Source: Amblyornis subalaris (lineage: Eukaryota; Chordata; Aves; Passeriformes; Ptilonorhynchidae). From it: a stretch of 64,000 bases of DNA. Location of the stretch: contig JACAXG010000002.1 in the NCBI GenBank assembly GCA_018881555.1, positions 21,093,183 through 21,157,182 on the forward strand. The letters run 5' to 3'. Numbering within the stretch: position 1 is the stretch's first letter; each line of letters begins with the position of its first letter. A model generated the notes under the pieces. That model was not told the DNA's origin. It saw only the letters and a list, made by a program, of their open reading frames with translations, and made no database searches. The position numbers and the translations under genes were made by a program. Positions 38,606 through 50,400 of the stretch are shown here, one piece after another.

Positions 38606-41600
38606 AAAGGACTGTTTTCCAGTAGCCCTGTGATAAAGGGAGTCTAAATACAGTATCTGATTCTCTTCTTTAACTGGAAATTTTAAAATAGATCTAAAAA
38701 TTTTTACGCTTTTCTTACATTCTCTTCCTCTAAGCTTCATCTCCAAGAAATTCTTACCTGGAACCTAGCTAAACATTTTCAACAGGATCCAATTGAAAAC
38801 ACACAGACTAATTTATTTCAGAGTAAATATGACAAAATGTGGGGATTTTTTAAAGTTTTAATTTGTATTGGGTTTCGTATTAATGGTGATGTGATCTTTG
38901 AGCTTATACTTCTGCCTACTAAAACTCTGCCTTTTTAACAGTAGCACTGCNTTTGAAGATTTGATTGAGCAGTTCTTTCTTTGAATCAGAAAAAAGTCAG
39001 AATTGTTTTCTGTTTCACCAAAACATGTCAAAGAAAAGTGACGTGTATTTCTTAGAATGTAACAATATAACAATATAACAATGAAGTGACAAGCAATATC
39101 TTTAAAGTGTCTTCAAGGTTGAAAGCATATTAGAGTAGTAGCCATTAGTGTGCATGCGTGTGCCTTGATAGGAGTTCTGCAGCACAGTATTACATTTGAT
39201 TACTCAACTAAAAACAGTCATCCATTAACCCCCAGAGAGTTCCAGCTCCCTCAGCATGCCTGAGGCCACGCCACCTAGTGTGTCCCCATTATTTTAAATG
39301 TTATAGAAGGAACACCAGGACATAAATGAACACCCTGAGGTGACTCTTTGTCATTTCAGTAAAAGTCATGGAAGAAAACATATCCCCTTTCCAATGTTCT
39401 TGCAGTCAGCAGCACAGTAATGAGGGAGGAATCTGGCATAATTGTTCAAGGGCATTAATGAGTTAAGCATACTAGGAGCAAAGCTGTGGAGAAAAAAAAG
39501 TGTGCTTGTCAGAACAAAGCTACGATTTTCATCTTTCTGGAAGCATGAGGGAATTTCACTACTTCCAACCCCCTAAAAAAGTGCAAAGTTACAAAAGATT
39601 GCCCAGTGGTTTATTTGTATTACTAGTCCTACTAATTAATGTTTTAATTGTACTGGAACTCAGATTTTCTAGTAAGGTTTGGGTGCTGTTTCTGTGGTTA
39701 AGAAGTATAAATTTTGAATTTTCTTTCNTTTTGAAGAATTTGTAATAAAAATCCACTCGCGATACGAAGAGAAAAAACTGAGTCAAATATACATGCAAAG
39801 TGTGCTTTAAAAGCTTTAAAATATTCAGTAAACATATAAATGTATTTCATAACTAACTTTATTAGGTTTTTTTACCTTCCCCTCCTAGCAGAGAAATGTC
39901 TTAAAGAAAGCATTAGTAAGCTGGTAGGAGTATAGTCCAACACAATGCTACAGATCACGCAGTACAGTCAGAAGCAGAGTCATGTTGTGGAAGCTCATCA
40001 CAAAGGAGGTCACAACCTGGGCTATAAAATTCTTTTCATATAGTAGAACAATCCTATCCTGACATTTTTTAAAAAACTCAAGTAACTCATACAAATACAT
40101 ATGCAAAACTACCACCTAAAATAAATTGTGGAAGATTTTCTTGGTTTCAATATTGTCCTATGCTTTAAATTTATTTCCTTTATTTATTGGTGCTCCACTT
40201 TTGTCTATCCTTTTAACATTTTCTTGAAGCAGATATAATTGTGGGCAAAATTCCTGATTAGAACAAGATCTCCATCCTTTGACGTAAGTTACAATTGTGG
40301 TTCCACATCATCACAACAGCGATGGAATTTGAGAGCTTAAAAATCCTGGATCCTCAGATATGTTGTGGTCTTTCATAGGAAGCGATGACTCATAGTGATA
40401 AATCACCAGTTTGCCCAAACTGCATTTTGTATTCTCTATTTTATTCATATTAACAAAACCAAACAAAAAGGCAATTGCACAAAGTGGGTCTCTAAGGGTA
40501 TGTTGAAACCGAATCAACTGTCGTGATGACATTAAAATAGTTGCTGAAACCTACGAGTACAAACGTAATCTTCGTTACACCACTTCATCAATGTAACAGA
40601 ACGTATGAAAGGCTTAATTAATTCTTGATTTCAAAACACTTAAGGAGCCTTTGCAAAATTGACATGCAAGTTCAAAACGTCATTTTTTACACTGGTGACT
40701 CACACAGATCTTAATACTTTACCTGATAAAAGAACTATTCATTTCTCTGCTTAATATTTGGGGGACATTTTTTTACTTCCCCTGTATTAGGTTCAAATTC
40801 AAATAGTAAGCTCTCTTGGGCAAATCAGGGCAGCTGGACATAAAAGCCTGTATGCATGCTGTCTTTCCACTCAACCATATAATGCAACACTTTGCTACCT
40901 CCNTTAAAAGACTTACTTTGCACCATATCATGCATTTCATAATATTTCCATCTAAATGCAGATTTTTCTGTTCCATGTGTAGCATCTAGTCAGGTTTTCC
41001 ATAAAAATACCAGCGGGACAGAACATTGAAATTCATTTTGCATATTAAAGAAATCTCTCCTAGATTCCTTTTATTTGTTTTATCAACTCAAGCAATAAAC
41101 AAGAAAATTAGAGTTTCAGCAATGATGGAGAAAACATTTATGATTTTATCAGACTTGATTTTTTTTTCCTTGCTTACACAATTTCCAGACTCTTAAAAGC
41201 AGGTAATTTTAGAATGTTGCACTGATGAATGACATGTCCATCTATATCATTTAACCCAAGTACAGTAATTGTATACATTGCCCAACAGGAACTTTGAGTA
41301 ACACACATACTGAACACTTTTGTTCCCAATATTTACAACACATTTAATATCTGTCCCATAGGAATTTGTTTTCTTTGAAAGNATTATTGCAAATGTCATA
41401 ATATTTTTTGATATTGCTCTCTGGTGTGCACAGGTAAAAAAAAAAAAAGCAAGAAAAAGCAAACAACAAAAAATATAATAGATTAGGTAGCAGAGCTGCC
41501 ATTGCAAACACTCTGTTTTAATTCGAAAAAGAGAAGACAATCAAAACTATCATTTTCAAGCTGCATAAATACAGCTGGACTAGATTTATATTGTAATAAG

Positions 41601-43194
41601 TTGTTTATTGGAAATTGTTATATTGCACATTAATCAAGAACTGAAAAAGAATGCAATTCATTTTAAAAAAACCCATATCAGAGAATGATTACTACAACCT
41701 CCCATGTGAGTATATTTATATATAAACAATGTTATAATTCAAAAAAAATAGAGAAGATATTTGACTTTTATGTATTGATTTTCTCTATTTTCTGATATCT
41801 TGTAAACATCAAATTTGTGGTTTAGAGAAAGACTTTTTTTAAGGTTTGTGTAGAAAATACAATATGATAACAAATGAGTGTCTATGCTTGATTTATTTAT
41901 TGTTTTTATGAAGTCCTCCTAAACCACTCAAAATTTTACCAAATCAACAATACATCACCATCTTAGTGCAGCTGTAGCTNGGCCTTGCACGGATATGTGT
42001 GATGGATCCAGGAAGATTTTTGCAGAAAGCCTGAAAGTTTTCCTTCTATTATTTAAGTGCAGCTGCTGAGATGCCACAGAGTGATGGAAGCAGCTGCACT
42101 TTGGTTGCTGCTGACCTCCACCTTGTATGACCTTTGTTTTGATTTTATCTTGGGACAGAATGGGAAATGCTTTTCTACCCTGAACCAGCAAATCAGGGAG
42201 CACATGGGCAGGAAACCCAGAGGCCCTTCAGCCCTGGAGATCTCNGCTGGGGAAGGCTGCCTTGGTCCCCCTGCAACCTGCATCTTGGGACAACATCTGC
42301 CAGCACCAGACCTCTGCTACCTCTCACCAGCAAACAAGACTCCAGAGACTCTCAGTTCACTTGTTGTATCTTGCCTGCCTCTGCCCCTTCATTTTCTGAA
42401 TTCTTTCTGGTAAAGTTCATGAGATCTTGTTCCTAACAGGAGAGTTTTGTCTTCTCCAAGTTTTCAGACTTTACAGCCTGACAGAGGGAATACACAGCTA
42501 AGTAAAACTTCCAACATAGATATAGACAGACTGGATTCCCAGGCATGAAAAGAGCAGGGAAGTTGTTTGCTGTTTTCACAGTGTTGTCATTTCCAAGAAT
42601 GGTAGATTTATTAATAAAATTACATAAATAAAAATTAGCAGAAATAGCACTTTTCCAAGATCTTACTGTATTTTGCCAAACTTCAGTGAATTAATCTCAC
42701 AGTTCACTGGCTGGACAGTATTTATCTCCCTGTAACTGTACTGATATGTGTGGTGTTTTATCTCAGGGAGAATACTATTTACATGCCTTAATCTTCATCT
42801 TAGTTTGCTAAAATATTCTTATTCAAATTTGCCATGAATGCAAAGTAATATGCAATTATGTGTAATAGAGGGAAAGAGCAGCTTCTGGATCAGAGCACAT
42901 TTAGGTTGTAAAGCTATCATCTAAAATATCAAAATAAATATTAACTTCATTAGCATTTGCAAATACTTCAAGATTGCTTCAAAATTCATCAGAAAAAAAA
43001 GAATATAGTTAAGATTAAAATTATTCTGCTTTTATTCAAGCACAGAAGTGAAGAAACAAGATTCTGTCTGCATTTCACAAGAGACTTGGGTTGTTGAAAT
43101 GTTATTGTGATATAGCAATTGTTTGAAATTTAATTGGTCAGAATGTAGAGTGCTGGTACTGGTAGCAGGAACCCTCAGTGAGAACACAGTGGTT
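38606..43194. other. Unique intergenic sequence
   Basis: No gene recognised. It includes a small 8-base tandem repeat (39061-39083, caatataa units), a poly-A-rich tract at 41433-41475, and a GC-richer part at 42050-42420 whose overlapping plus-strand frames (118 and 89 codons) show no known domain. Confidence 0.5.
41433..41475. repeat. A-rich tract
   Basis: Poly-A run of 13 bases followed by AAGC and AACAA units. No retroelement body was recognised next to it. Confidence 0.65.
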
Positions 43195-43372
43195 TCAGAG
43201 ACATGGACAAACTGCAGTGAGTTCAGCCAGAGACCCCCAAACTGGTTGGGACTGGAGTATTTGTTCCTTCAAGGAAAGGCTGAGGGGTGGGGCTGGCTTG
43301 GTCTGAGGACTGATGGCTTTGGAGGGTAATGCTGGCAGCAGCCTCTGGTACTTGTGGGAAGGTGGGCAGGTA
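43195..43372 (+). mobile_element. CR1 LINE internal 3' fragment
   Basis: Seen on the plus strand: gagttcagccagagacccc, a caaactggttgggactggag block, ccttcaaggaaaggctgagg, gatggctttggagggtaatg and gcagcagcctctggtacttg. These correspond in order to the CR1 ORF2 C-terminal region (the 'gagttcagtggagggccacc ... gctgagg ... gatggctttgggg ... cagcctccagtacct' pattern). Both ends are missing and no 3' tail follows. Old and non-coding. Confidence 0.6.
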
Positions 43373-46300
43373 CCTGAAATGTTCTGGCTGAAATATTTCA
43401 GACGCTTCTTTGGTTTACGAACCAAGGTTACACCTAAGGAGTTAATTCCATCGTCATTTCCCCAAATCATTTGCCTCTAAAAATAATGAAGATCTTCTCA
43501 TCTGGAAAAAATTATTAAAGAGGAGACACGAAGAAAAGGAATAAATTTGTCACTTGACTGTAAAGGAGCTGCTGTTTACATTTGATTCAGTGGCTGCAGT
43601 TGGCAGATTCTCAGGACGACAGTCTGACTGCACGACTGCAGGAGATACCAAGTAACAGCACGGGCTCATTGGCTGCCCGAGAAGTTGGAGTACTGACATG
43701 ATGTGCAACCTCTCCTGCCCTTATTTCTGTAGAAAAAGGGTTTCACTTTTTGCTAACAACACATTCAGGGCAAATGACTTCTGCTGCTCTCCCAGTAAGA
43801 CCNGTTTGTGGTGCAATGCACACTGCAGCCCTAGCACTGCCCTGAGAACAGGATGTGTTCCCTCATACACAGCAGCCATTTCAGTGAGATAGGAATTGAT
43901 TATATAATACATATTTTTAAGGTAGGAAGGGGAGTGATTCACAAAGAGTATGGCCTGAGGGTGATACAAATCTGTGGCATAATGTATCTTGGAGTATAAT
44001 GCCTTTCCATTATTCCCTTCAATGATTTTTAGTTTAGTGGTCAATTATGTGCAATATGAAAATAAATACAAAAGAAGAACAAAGATTTTCTATTCATTCT
44101 TTATTTTCTCAATTTTCCCAAATTAAAAATTAATTAACTTCTTCCCACTTGTTGTCTGAGTCTTCCTCCTCTCCTTTGTCCCCCATTGTTCTCTCTTCAG
44201 GAAAAAAAAATACCAAAACAAAAAAAANCACCAAAAACAAACAAAAAAGAGTTGTGGTTGCTCTTACACATTAGGAAGCAATTTTTCTGTGTGTATTCAT
44301 ATGCATAGTATAGCCCATCATTTTCTGGTTTGATTACCAATAATTTATTTTTTACATCCATTTTTGTACTTATTTTAATATCAAATAAATTCTTTCCCNT
44401 ACACAAGGCTACAGAACACTGTTCTCTGCTGTGTAGAGTTTTGTCTTTCTTCCCTAGTCTCAAAAGTTATTTTAAATTTAGGTAAAGCATTATAACACGT
44501 TATTGTNGGTTGTAATATCAACACACACTCTATTTTTTTCCTCAAATTAACCTTTAGACTGTTCTTAAAACTGACAACTACAAAAGCAATTGACAAACTT
44601 CACTTTCCCATAGGCTTCTTTTTACTTTGGCATAAGTCTTACATGAGACTGCCACATGCATTGATATGTACATCATGCCATCTTATTCTGGTGCTACCAC
44701 TTGCCCCTGTATTATTTGCTTGCTAACCTGTAACATTTTTTATGAAAGGTCTCTTTTCGCATCTGTTCTGCATTCCCTTTTAGTATGGGGCATTATGTTC
44801 TGCTAACTATAGTGGTGATTTGGAATTAAATTTAACATTTACAGTGAAGACAGGATGTCATCTAAAAAAAATTCCGTCAAAGCAAATGGAAATCCTTTAA
44901 ATAAAATATTCTGAAAAAGTACTCTATGATGAAAAGTTGCACTCATGCTTACTAGGTGATACAACTACTGGTGTTGATTTGGAGAAAGACCTTCCATTGC
45001 TACTAATTGATTGCATTACTGGACCGTGGTATTTTAAACAAATGCAACATACCAAAAATGTTTGTTTCCCTGCAACCTGATTAAATTTGTCTTATCTTGC
45101 CAAACTCTTTGTTCACAAGAGGAAAACAAGAAGCTCTGGATTATTTTCAAACACTATTTCATCCTGTGACACAAAGATTTAGGCTAATTTGTGTACTTAC
45201 AATAAAAAAANGATAAAAAATGATAAAAATTTGTGGTTTACTTTTAGTTATTGAGTAATATATTTTGAAAAAAAAAAAGATCCAGNAATAGGTAATTAAA
45301 GGCATGGATGTTGTCATTTTACTTGTTTTGATGAAAGCTGCCATGAAAGATACTGATATTTGACTTTTTTTACAATACATTTTTTCTTGCACTTCTTTCA
45401 CCCTTGTTCAGCCATTTTATTAATATTTTGATAGCACCACTTATAGATAAGATTGTCAAACAGCTAATAATTTTGAATGACTAATCACCTTTGTATGCCT
45501 TGCCTTTCCCTAACAATGTCAGCTTGATATTTCAATTTTCACAGACACACAAACCCTTTTTTTAAAAAAAAGAAATTTTTTTCCTTTGCTTCAAAGAATT
45601 CTATTAACAATTTTATTACCATTGTTTGGGGCATTTGTGTTTTGGATCCAAGGCTTACCATCTGTTGTTTGGAACAGATGCATCTGCATCTCTGTTTCTT
45701 CTGATGAGCAAAGTGGGAAAGAAGAAAACAAAGAACAGGAAAGGTCATTTCCAAGAAGAGTTGTTTAAATGGCCCTTGAACAAAATCTCTGACTTTTAAA
45801 AATTCCACTGTGTTTGGATTTGCCTTGTTCTAAAGCGCAAGTTCTCACATGCATGTCCTGTCTCAGCCGCCAAGTGATTTCCAGCTGTTAAAGGTTGAAC
45901 AGCCTGTTCCCAGGCACTGTGTTATATGCTGAGCCACAGACCAGAGCTCTGGCCCACCTTCTCACTCAGTTCCTGCGGNCACTGAACTTCAATCCCAGCA
46001 CATGGAGGTGATTTTCATATGGATGCAAGTACTGTAGTAGCAAGAGCTCAATACTGACTTCACCATGCAGTGACGTACATTTGTTCCTTTGTTCTCAGNA
46101 CCAGATTGGACAAAAGCAACTTGNCAATCAACATTCTTGTTTCAAAAAGAGGATTTAAGAATTGCACAGAGGTAGCAAAAGGAATAATTGAGAGTCGGAT
46201 GCCGAAGAAGGCAGCTGGGGTCTCCTGTATGCGCTAAGAGGTTGTAGCAGGTTGGCTAAAGAGAATAGGGTAACTGAGGACAGAGTGTGTAAGAAGAGAC

Positions 46301-47179
46301 CACACCCAGAGAATCTGAGGTGAAAACAGAGTTTGTGAGAACATACAGAAGCTGAAGCTGGAATCATTATCCCATTAATGCTGGTACTCATCATAAAACG
46401 CATATGTTAAATGTATTTACATACAGAGGCAAACATATCCATTTCTGGCCCTTCTGTAACAAGAAAACAGGTATTGTAACCGCATAATTAATAAGTTAAT
46501 GGCAGAAGTTCTGACTATTCTAAGCCAGGTAATAGCTCATGGAGATATCAGCAAATTTGTAAATTTTTTTCATTCATCTTTGTCAAAAATCTAAAAAATA
46601 CAGTTCTGTTTCCCTCCTGTTCTCTCCTTTCTACTGCTTTCTTTTCTCTAACATACTCAAGTTACAGTGCATGAGGATTTTAGTACTAGGAACTAAGAAC
46701 TTAAAAGCTGGGAAACAGTTTAGGACTTCACTGCTTCATCATGAACCAGGATCTTGTGAAAAAACAGACATAGACTGGCTATTCGGTCTTTTTAAAATCA
46801 CTTTGATATTGCTTTATTATATTGAACTCCATTCAACAAAAGATATTTTCAGATATGAGGCTGTAAGCTCCCCAAAGTTATTGCAATTGTTTGTTTGTTT
46901 TGATTCCCCCACCACGATCTCTGCCTGGTGTGGGTTCACTGTTCTTCATTCAGGCACAACTAGTCTTCATCCATTAGCTGTTCTCAGCCAACATCTGATC
47001 CCATCTTGCTATCTCTGGTGAAGATATGCATGATGAAAGCTGTGTTGCTGCACTAAATTCATGGCAATTCTACCATTTTTAGGACCTGTCTGTAGATGTT
47101 GAACAGGTCCATAGATAGAAATGATAGTTGTGAAGTCAGGAGGCAAATGTGACATTTCTTGTCACCTTATTAGAGCTAT
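43373..47179. other. Unique intergenic sequence
   Basis: No gene recognised. It includes an A-rich tract at 44201-44249. The CpG-containing part 43600-43700 has a short open plus-strand segment ending in TGA at 43698-43700, judged to be chance. The 116-codon plus frame at 46671-47021 has no recognised similarity. Confidence 0.5.
44201..44249. repeat. A-rich tract with AAAC/AAAAC units
   Basis: Poly-A and CAAA-type units with one ambiguous base. No adjacent retroelement recognised. Confidence 0.7.
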
Positions 47180-47420
47180 ATATACCCTGAGAGATGTTAG
47201 ACCATTTTGATATATTCATTATGCAGCCTTGCCATTACCTTCAGCAATCTCTCATGGTCATTGTCTGCATCAAATGTTGCATGGACGTCGACAAAGATTC
47301 GTCTTTGATGTCTGCCCTCAACTTCAAACCACTGAGAGATTATCCATCGCTGCCATCAGTATCTTGAGATCTGCGTTCTGGTTTGCAACCAGATTGCATT
47401 GAAGCTTGGACACTTGCTAC
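47180..47420 (-). mobile_element. Degraded non-LTR reverse-transcriptase fragment, clade unclear
   Basis: Seen: the minus strand from about 47310 to 47190 reads RRIFVDVHATFDADNDHE, then RLLKVMARLHNEYIKMV and a stop. FVDxxxxFD is the RT motif A pattern (first Asp catalytic), and the KVMA...YIKMV block sits at the correct distance for the following RT helix region of LINE polymerases. About 33 codons upstream, in another frame, QSGCKPERRS resembles the Q-x-GFRPGRS motif that precedes motif A in LINE RTs. Motif B (QGC/QGS) was not found downstream. The wording differs from avian CR1 (LDFSKAFD). Inference: an old, frame-broken LINE of another clade, or a very diverged one. Confidence 0.45.
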
Positions 47421-50400
47421 AGCCTGGTTGTTTCTTCCCCCAATAGTCTGTCATTGCTGTAAGAACGTCACAGAAAATATCAGTAATGTTGTGCCTTTTG
47501 TGCTGGGGCTGCTGTCACTGAGACTAGAGGATCAATAGGAGTGACTGTGGCTGGTTTCTGATTTCTTTCTATTCATTAGTTTCAGGTTGAGATGCATGGC
47601 AGAACACTGCCCTGTGCTTGTGAAAAGAGAGGAAGGACTCCAGTAAGAAGCAGAAATAGGGACCTGCATCAGAAAATGGTCAGTCATAAAGCTCCACTTC
47701 ATGACATCTCAGTGATGTAGTAAAATAAAAATCTGTCCACTGGGCAGCTGCCCAATACACAAAAAATATGGCTTTGATTTGTGAGCTGTGTCATTAGCTG
47801 TAGATGTAGCACCACATAGAATCCAGCTTCAGTGTTATAAGAAAAGCTCTATGAGAAGAACCTTTCCAATAAAGGTCTTTACTTCGGGGTATGATAGAAA
47901 TGATGGCCAGTAAAAAGGTTCTGCCTAAATTTTGGATACAACAACTAGCAGTATTAGGACTAATTCCATTGCTAGAAAAACCTGAAGATACTTGGAAATT
48001 TTACAGCTCAGTTTAAAACTCCTCCTGGAATTTTACTCAGGAAATTGTGCCATCAGTCCAAAGAAACAAGCATTTCTTCTTGAGAAAAAGAAAGTGGGGG
48101 TGGAGAGGAAGAGATATAAATGTGTCAGCTGAAAAAAGATGCTTATAAAAGCATATGCAGGTAAAATATAAGCAAAATTTTAAAGTTTGCAAAATGTAAC
48201 TGTTAATCATACATGTCAAGGAAAAGCCTGTTTAGGAAAATGTTGAAGCTCAGTTTGTTACCTTGAAAAAGCCAGAATGTGAAGTCACAACACTCAGTTG
48301 TTGTTTGCACTGTTTATTAACTCTTGGTCAATACGGGGCCATGATGCCACCCATGTTAAAGAAAAGCCTTCAAAATCCTTCAACTGAAATACCTGCTAGC
48401 TAGGAAGCATTCCAAAATGTAGAAAACAAGTAGCTTCCAGTAGCACCATAGATTTTTTTTATCTAAGACCCAGGGACTTAGTAAAACAATGCATCACCTA
48501 CTTCAACATGAATTTTAAGACACACAGCTTTTAGAAGGAAATGTACAAATTCATCTGGACATCCATGTTCCTTTTAAAGTGCAGAGGGACAACTGGCTGT
48601 CAGGAAATATGATTCACAGCTACAGGCATGTTGAGACAGACAGCAGTGTGCACGTAAATCCCTGGGAAAGCCAACACAGACACACAGGGATCTCATGCAG
48701 AACACTTTTGTGAAGATTGTTACTGATTAGGTTCTTGAAGACAGTGGCTGATAAATACTTAATCCAAAGAACACTTCAAGCCATCTCGTTTTCTCCCATA
48801 TGAAGCTTTAGACTAATTTTACTCAGGTCTGAGAGCTGTCATGCAATTTTTGTGCTAGTCAGAGACTGACTTCTTAGATGACATGAGCAGAAATTATGTA
48901 TGGTTGTCCACAAGCAAGCTAAATATTTAACCAACACTCAGGTTATTTCAACCCCCAATCTGAGATGAGATTCTGAGATGGTTTGTTTCCCTCCTACAAT
49001 TTTATTGGCTTTTTTGCAAGAGGAAAGAAGGCTGTATTCCTTTAAAGCTCTGATCCAAACTGATAAAAGATGAGTGCCAAATCATATCACAGATATAAAG
49101 AAGATTATCTTTTTGTCATAAGGTGCAAATAGCAAGACAAAGGAAGGAATAGAAACAACTAAATCACGGACATTAATATAATCCCTTGGAAAGCGAAGTA
49201 GACAAAGTGAATATTTATACCATGTGAACTACTGAATATAAGCATTTTTTTGCCGTCTAAGGAATTGCCTGTCCTGTATTCACCTTCAAACAAAGTGTTT
49301 GCCACTGTAAACAGACAGAAGAAATGTGTCATCCCCAGGATTAAAAGATTTGAGACCCCTCTTCTACAATTTTACCTCATCACGTGGTGGTAACTGGTGA
49401 AATTGTTACTAGGCTGTAATCTGTCCCATGTGTCGTATGCAGCTTTACATCACTCAACGAGAGGTTAGTCTGTCATCATAAACCACAATACAAAATTTAT
49501 TGTTATAAAACTCTTATGAAAGATTTTTTGCCTACCAGGTTTTACCTCACAGCTGGCATAGCTAGATGTGCACACATGGGTGTTCATTACATCTCAGCTG
49601 GTAGTCAGCAACTTATGCTTTAGTTATGTTCAATAGAGCAGTCGTGACTTCATTTGACAATTAAGAATTCGATGTATTACCATACTTTCCCTCAAACCAC
49701 ATGATTTCATCATTTAGCTCCAGACAACTAGTGCAAATAGCAGAAAAGTAACTTTTAAAAGATCTTTTCAACTGGCAAAGTTCTCCAATACTCAGTTTTT
49801 AACTAACCTATGTTTCTGTTTTTCTGTTGTATTTTTAATTTGTGGGATTTTATTCCCAGGGTAAAAAACTATGGAAGTTAAAAGAAGGGTTAAGCGCACA
49901 GTGCACTGATGTGAAAATTGAAGCTTAAAAATACATCTAAACCTTTTTCTGTTTTTCCATTTTACCAGAAAATCTTACGAGAATGCATAATATAAAGTAG
50001 GGAAATTTCCATCTCAAATGTATGGATTGAAGATATTTAAATAACAATACTACAATTTAGACATTGTCTGAGTGAAAAGAATTTTCAGGCTTTTGAGGTT
50101 CATCTTTCACTAGTCACAAAGTAGCTTCTGGAGGTTTGCATGCTGCGTTGCCAGATTAAATGATAATGTTCCTTCAGGTAAGTGCTACATAGGAAAGAAA
50201 AATTAAAGCCTTGGAAAGAGATTCCTGTTCCTCCTAGGGTCCTTTTATGATAGGTTAATGACCAGTAAAATGGGCTAGAAAAAAATCACCAAATCTTGGA
50301 GATGCAGGAACTGAGTCTTTTAAAGTCTTTTCCACAAGCTCTGGCTCAGCAGCTCAGGAGATAGGAAGATATATCAGGAGAGGGTCACAGCCTCTCTACT

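Noticed and set aside
42057..42413. 118-codon plus-strand frame overlapping an 89-codon frame
   Set aside because: No domain recognised, an ambiguous base lies inside it, and frames overlap on both strands. Treated as a composition effect.
43605..43700. CpG-containing open segment after an AG that resembles a splice acceptor
   Set aside because: The polypyrimidine tract is weak, the frame is short and nothing supports a gene around it.
47090..47160. Minus-strand ISIYGP-like segment resembling a LINE endonuclease motif
   Set aside because: It lies downstream of the RT motif A on the same strand, whereas the endonuclease precedes the RT in LINEs. Most likely chance.
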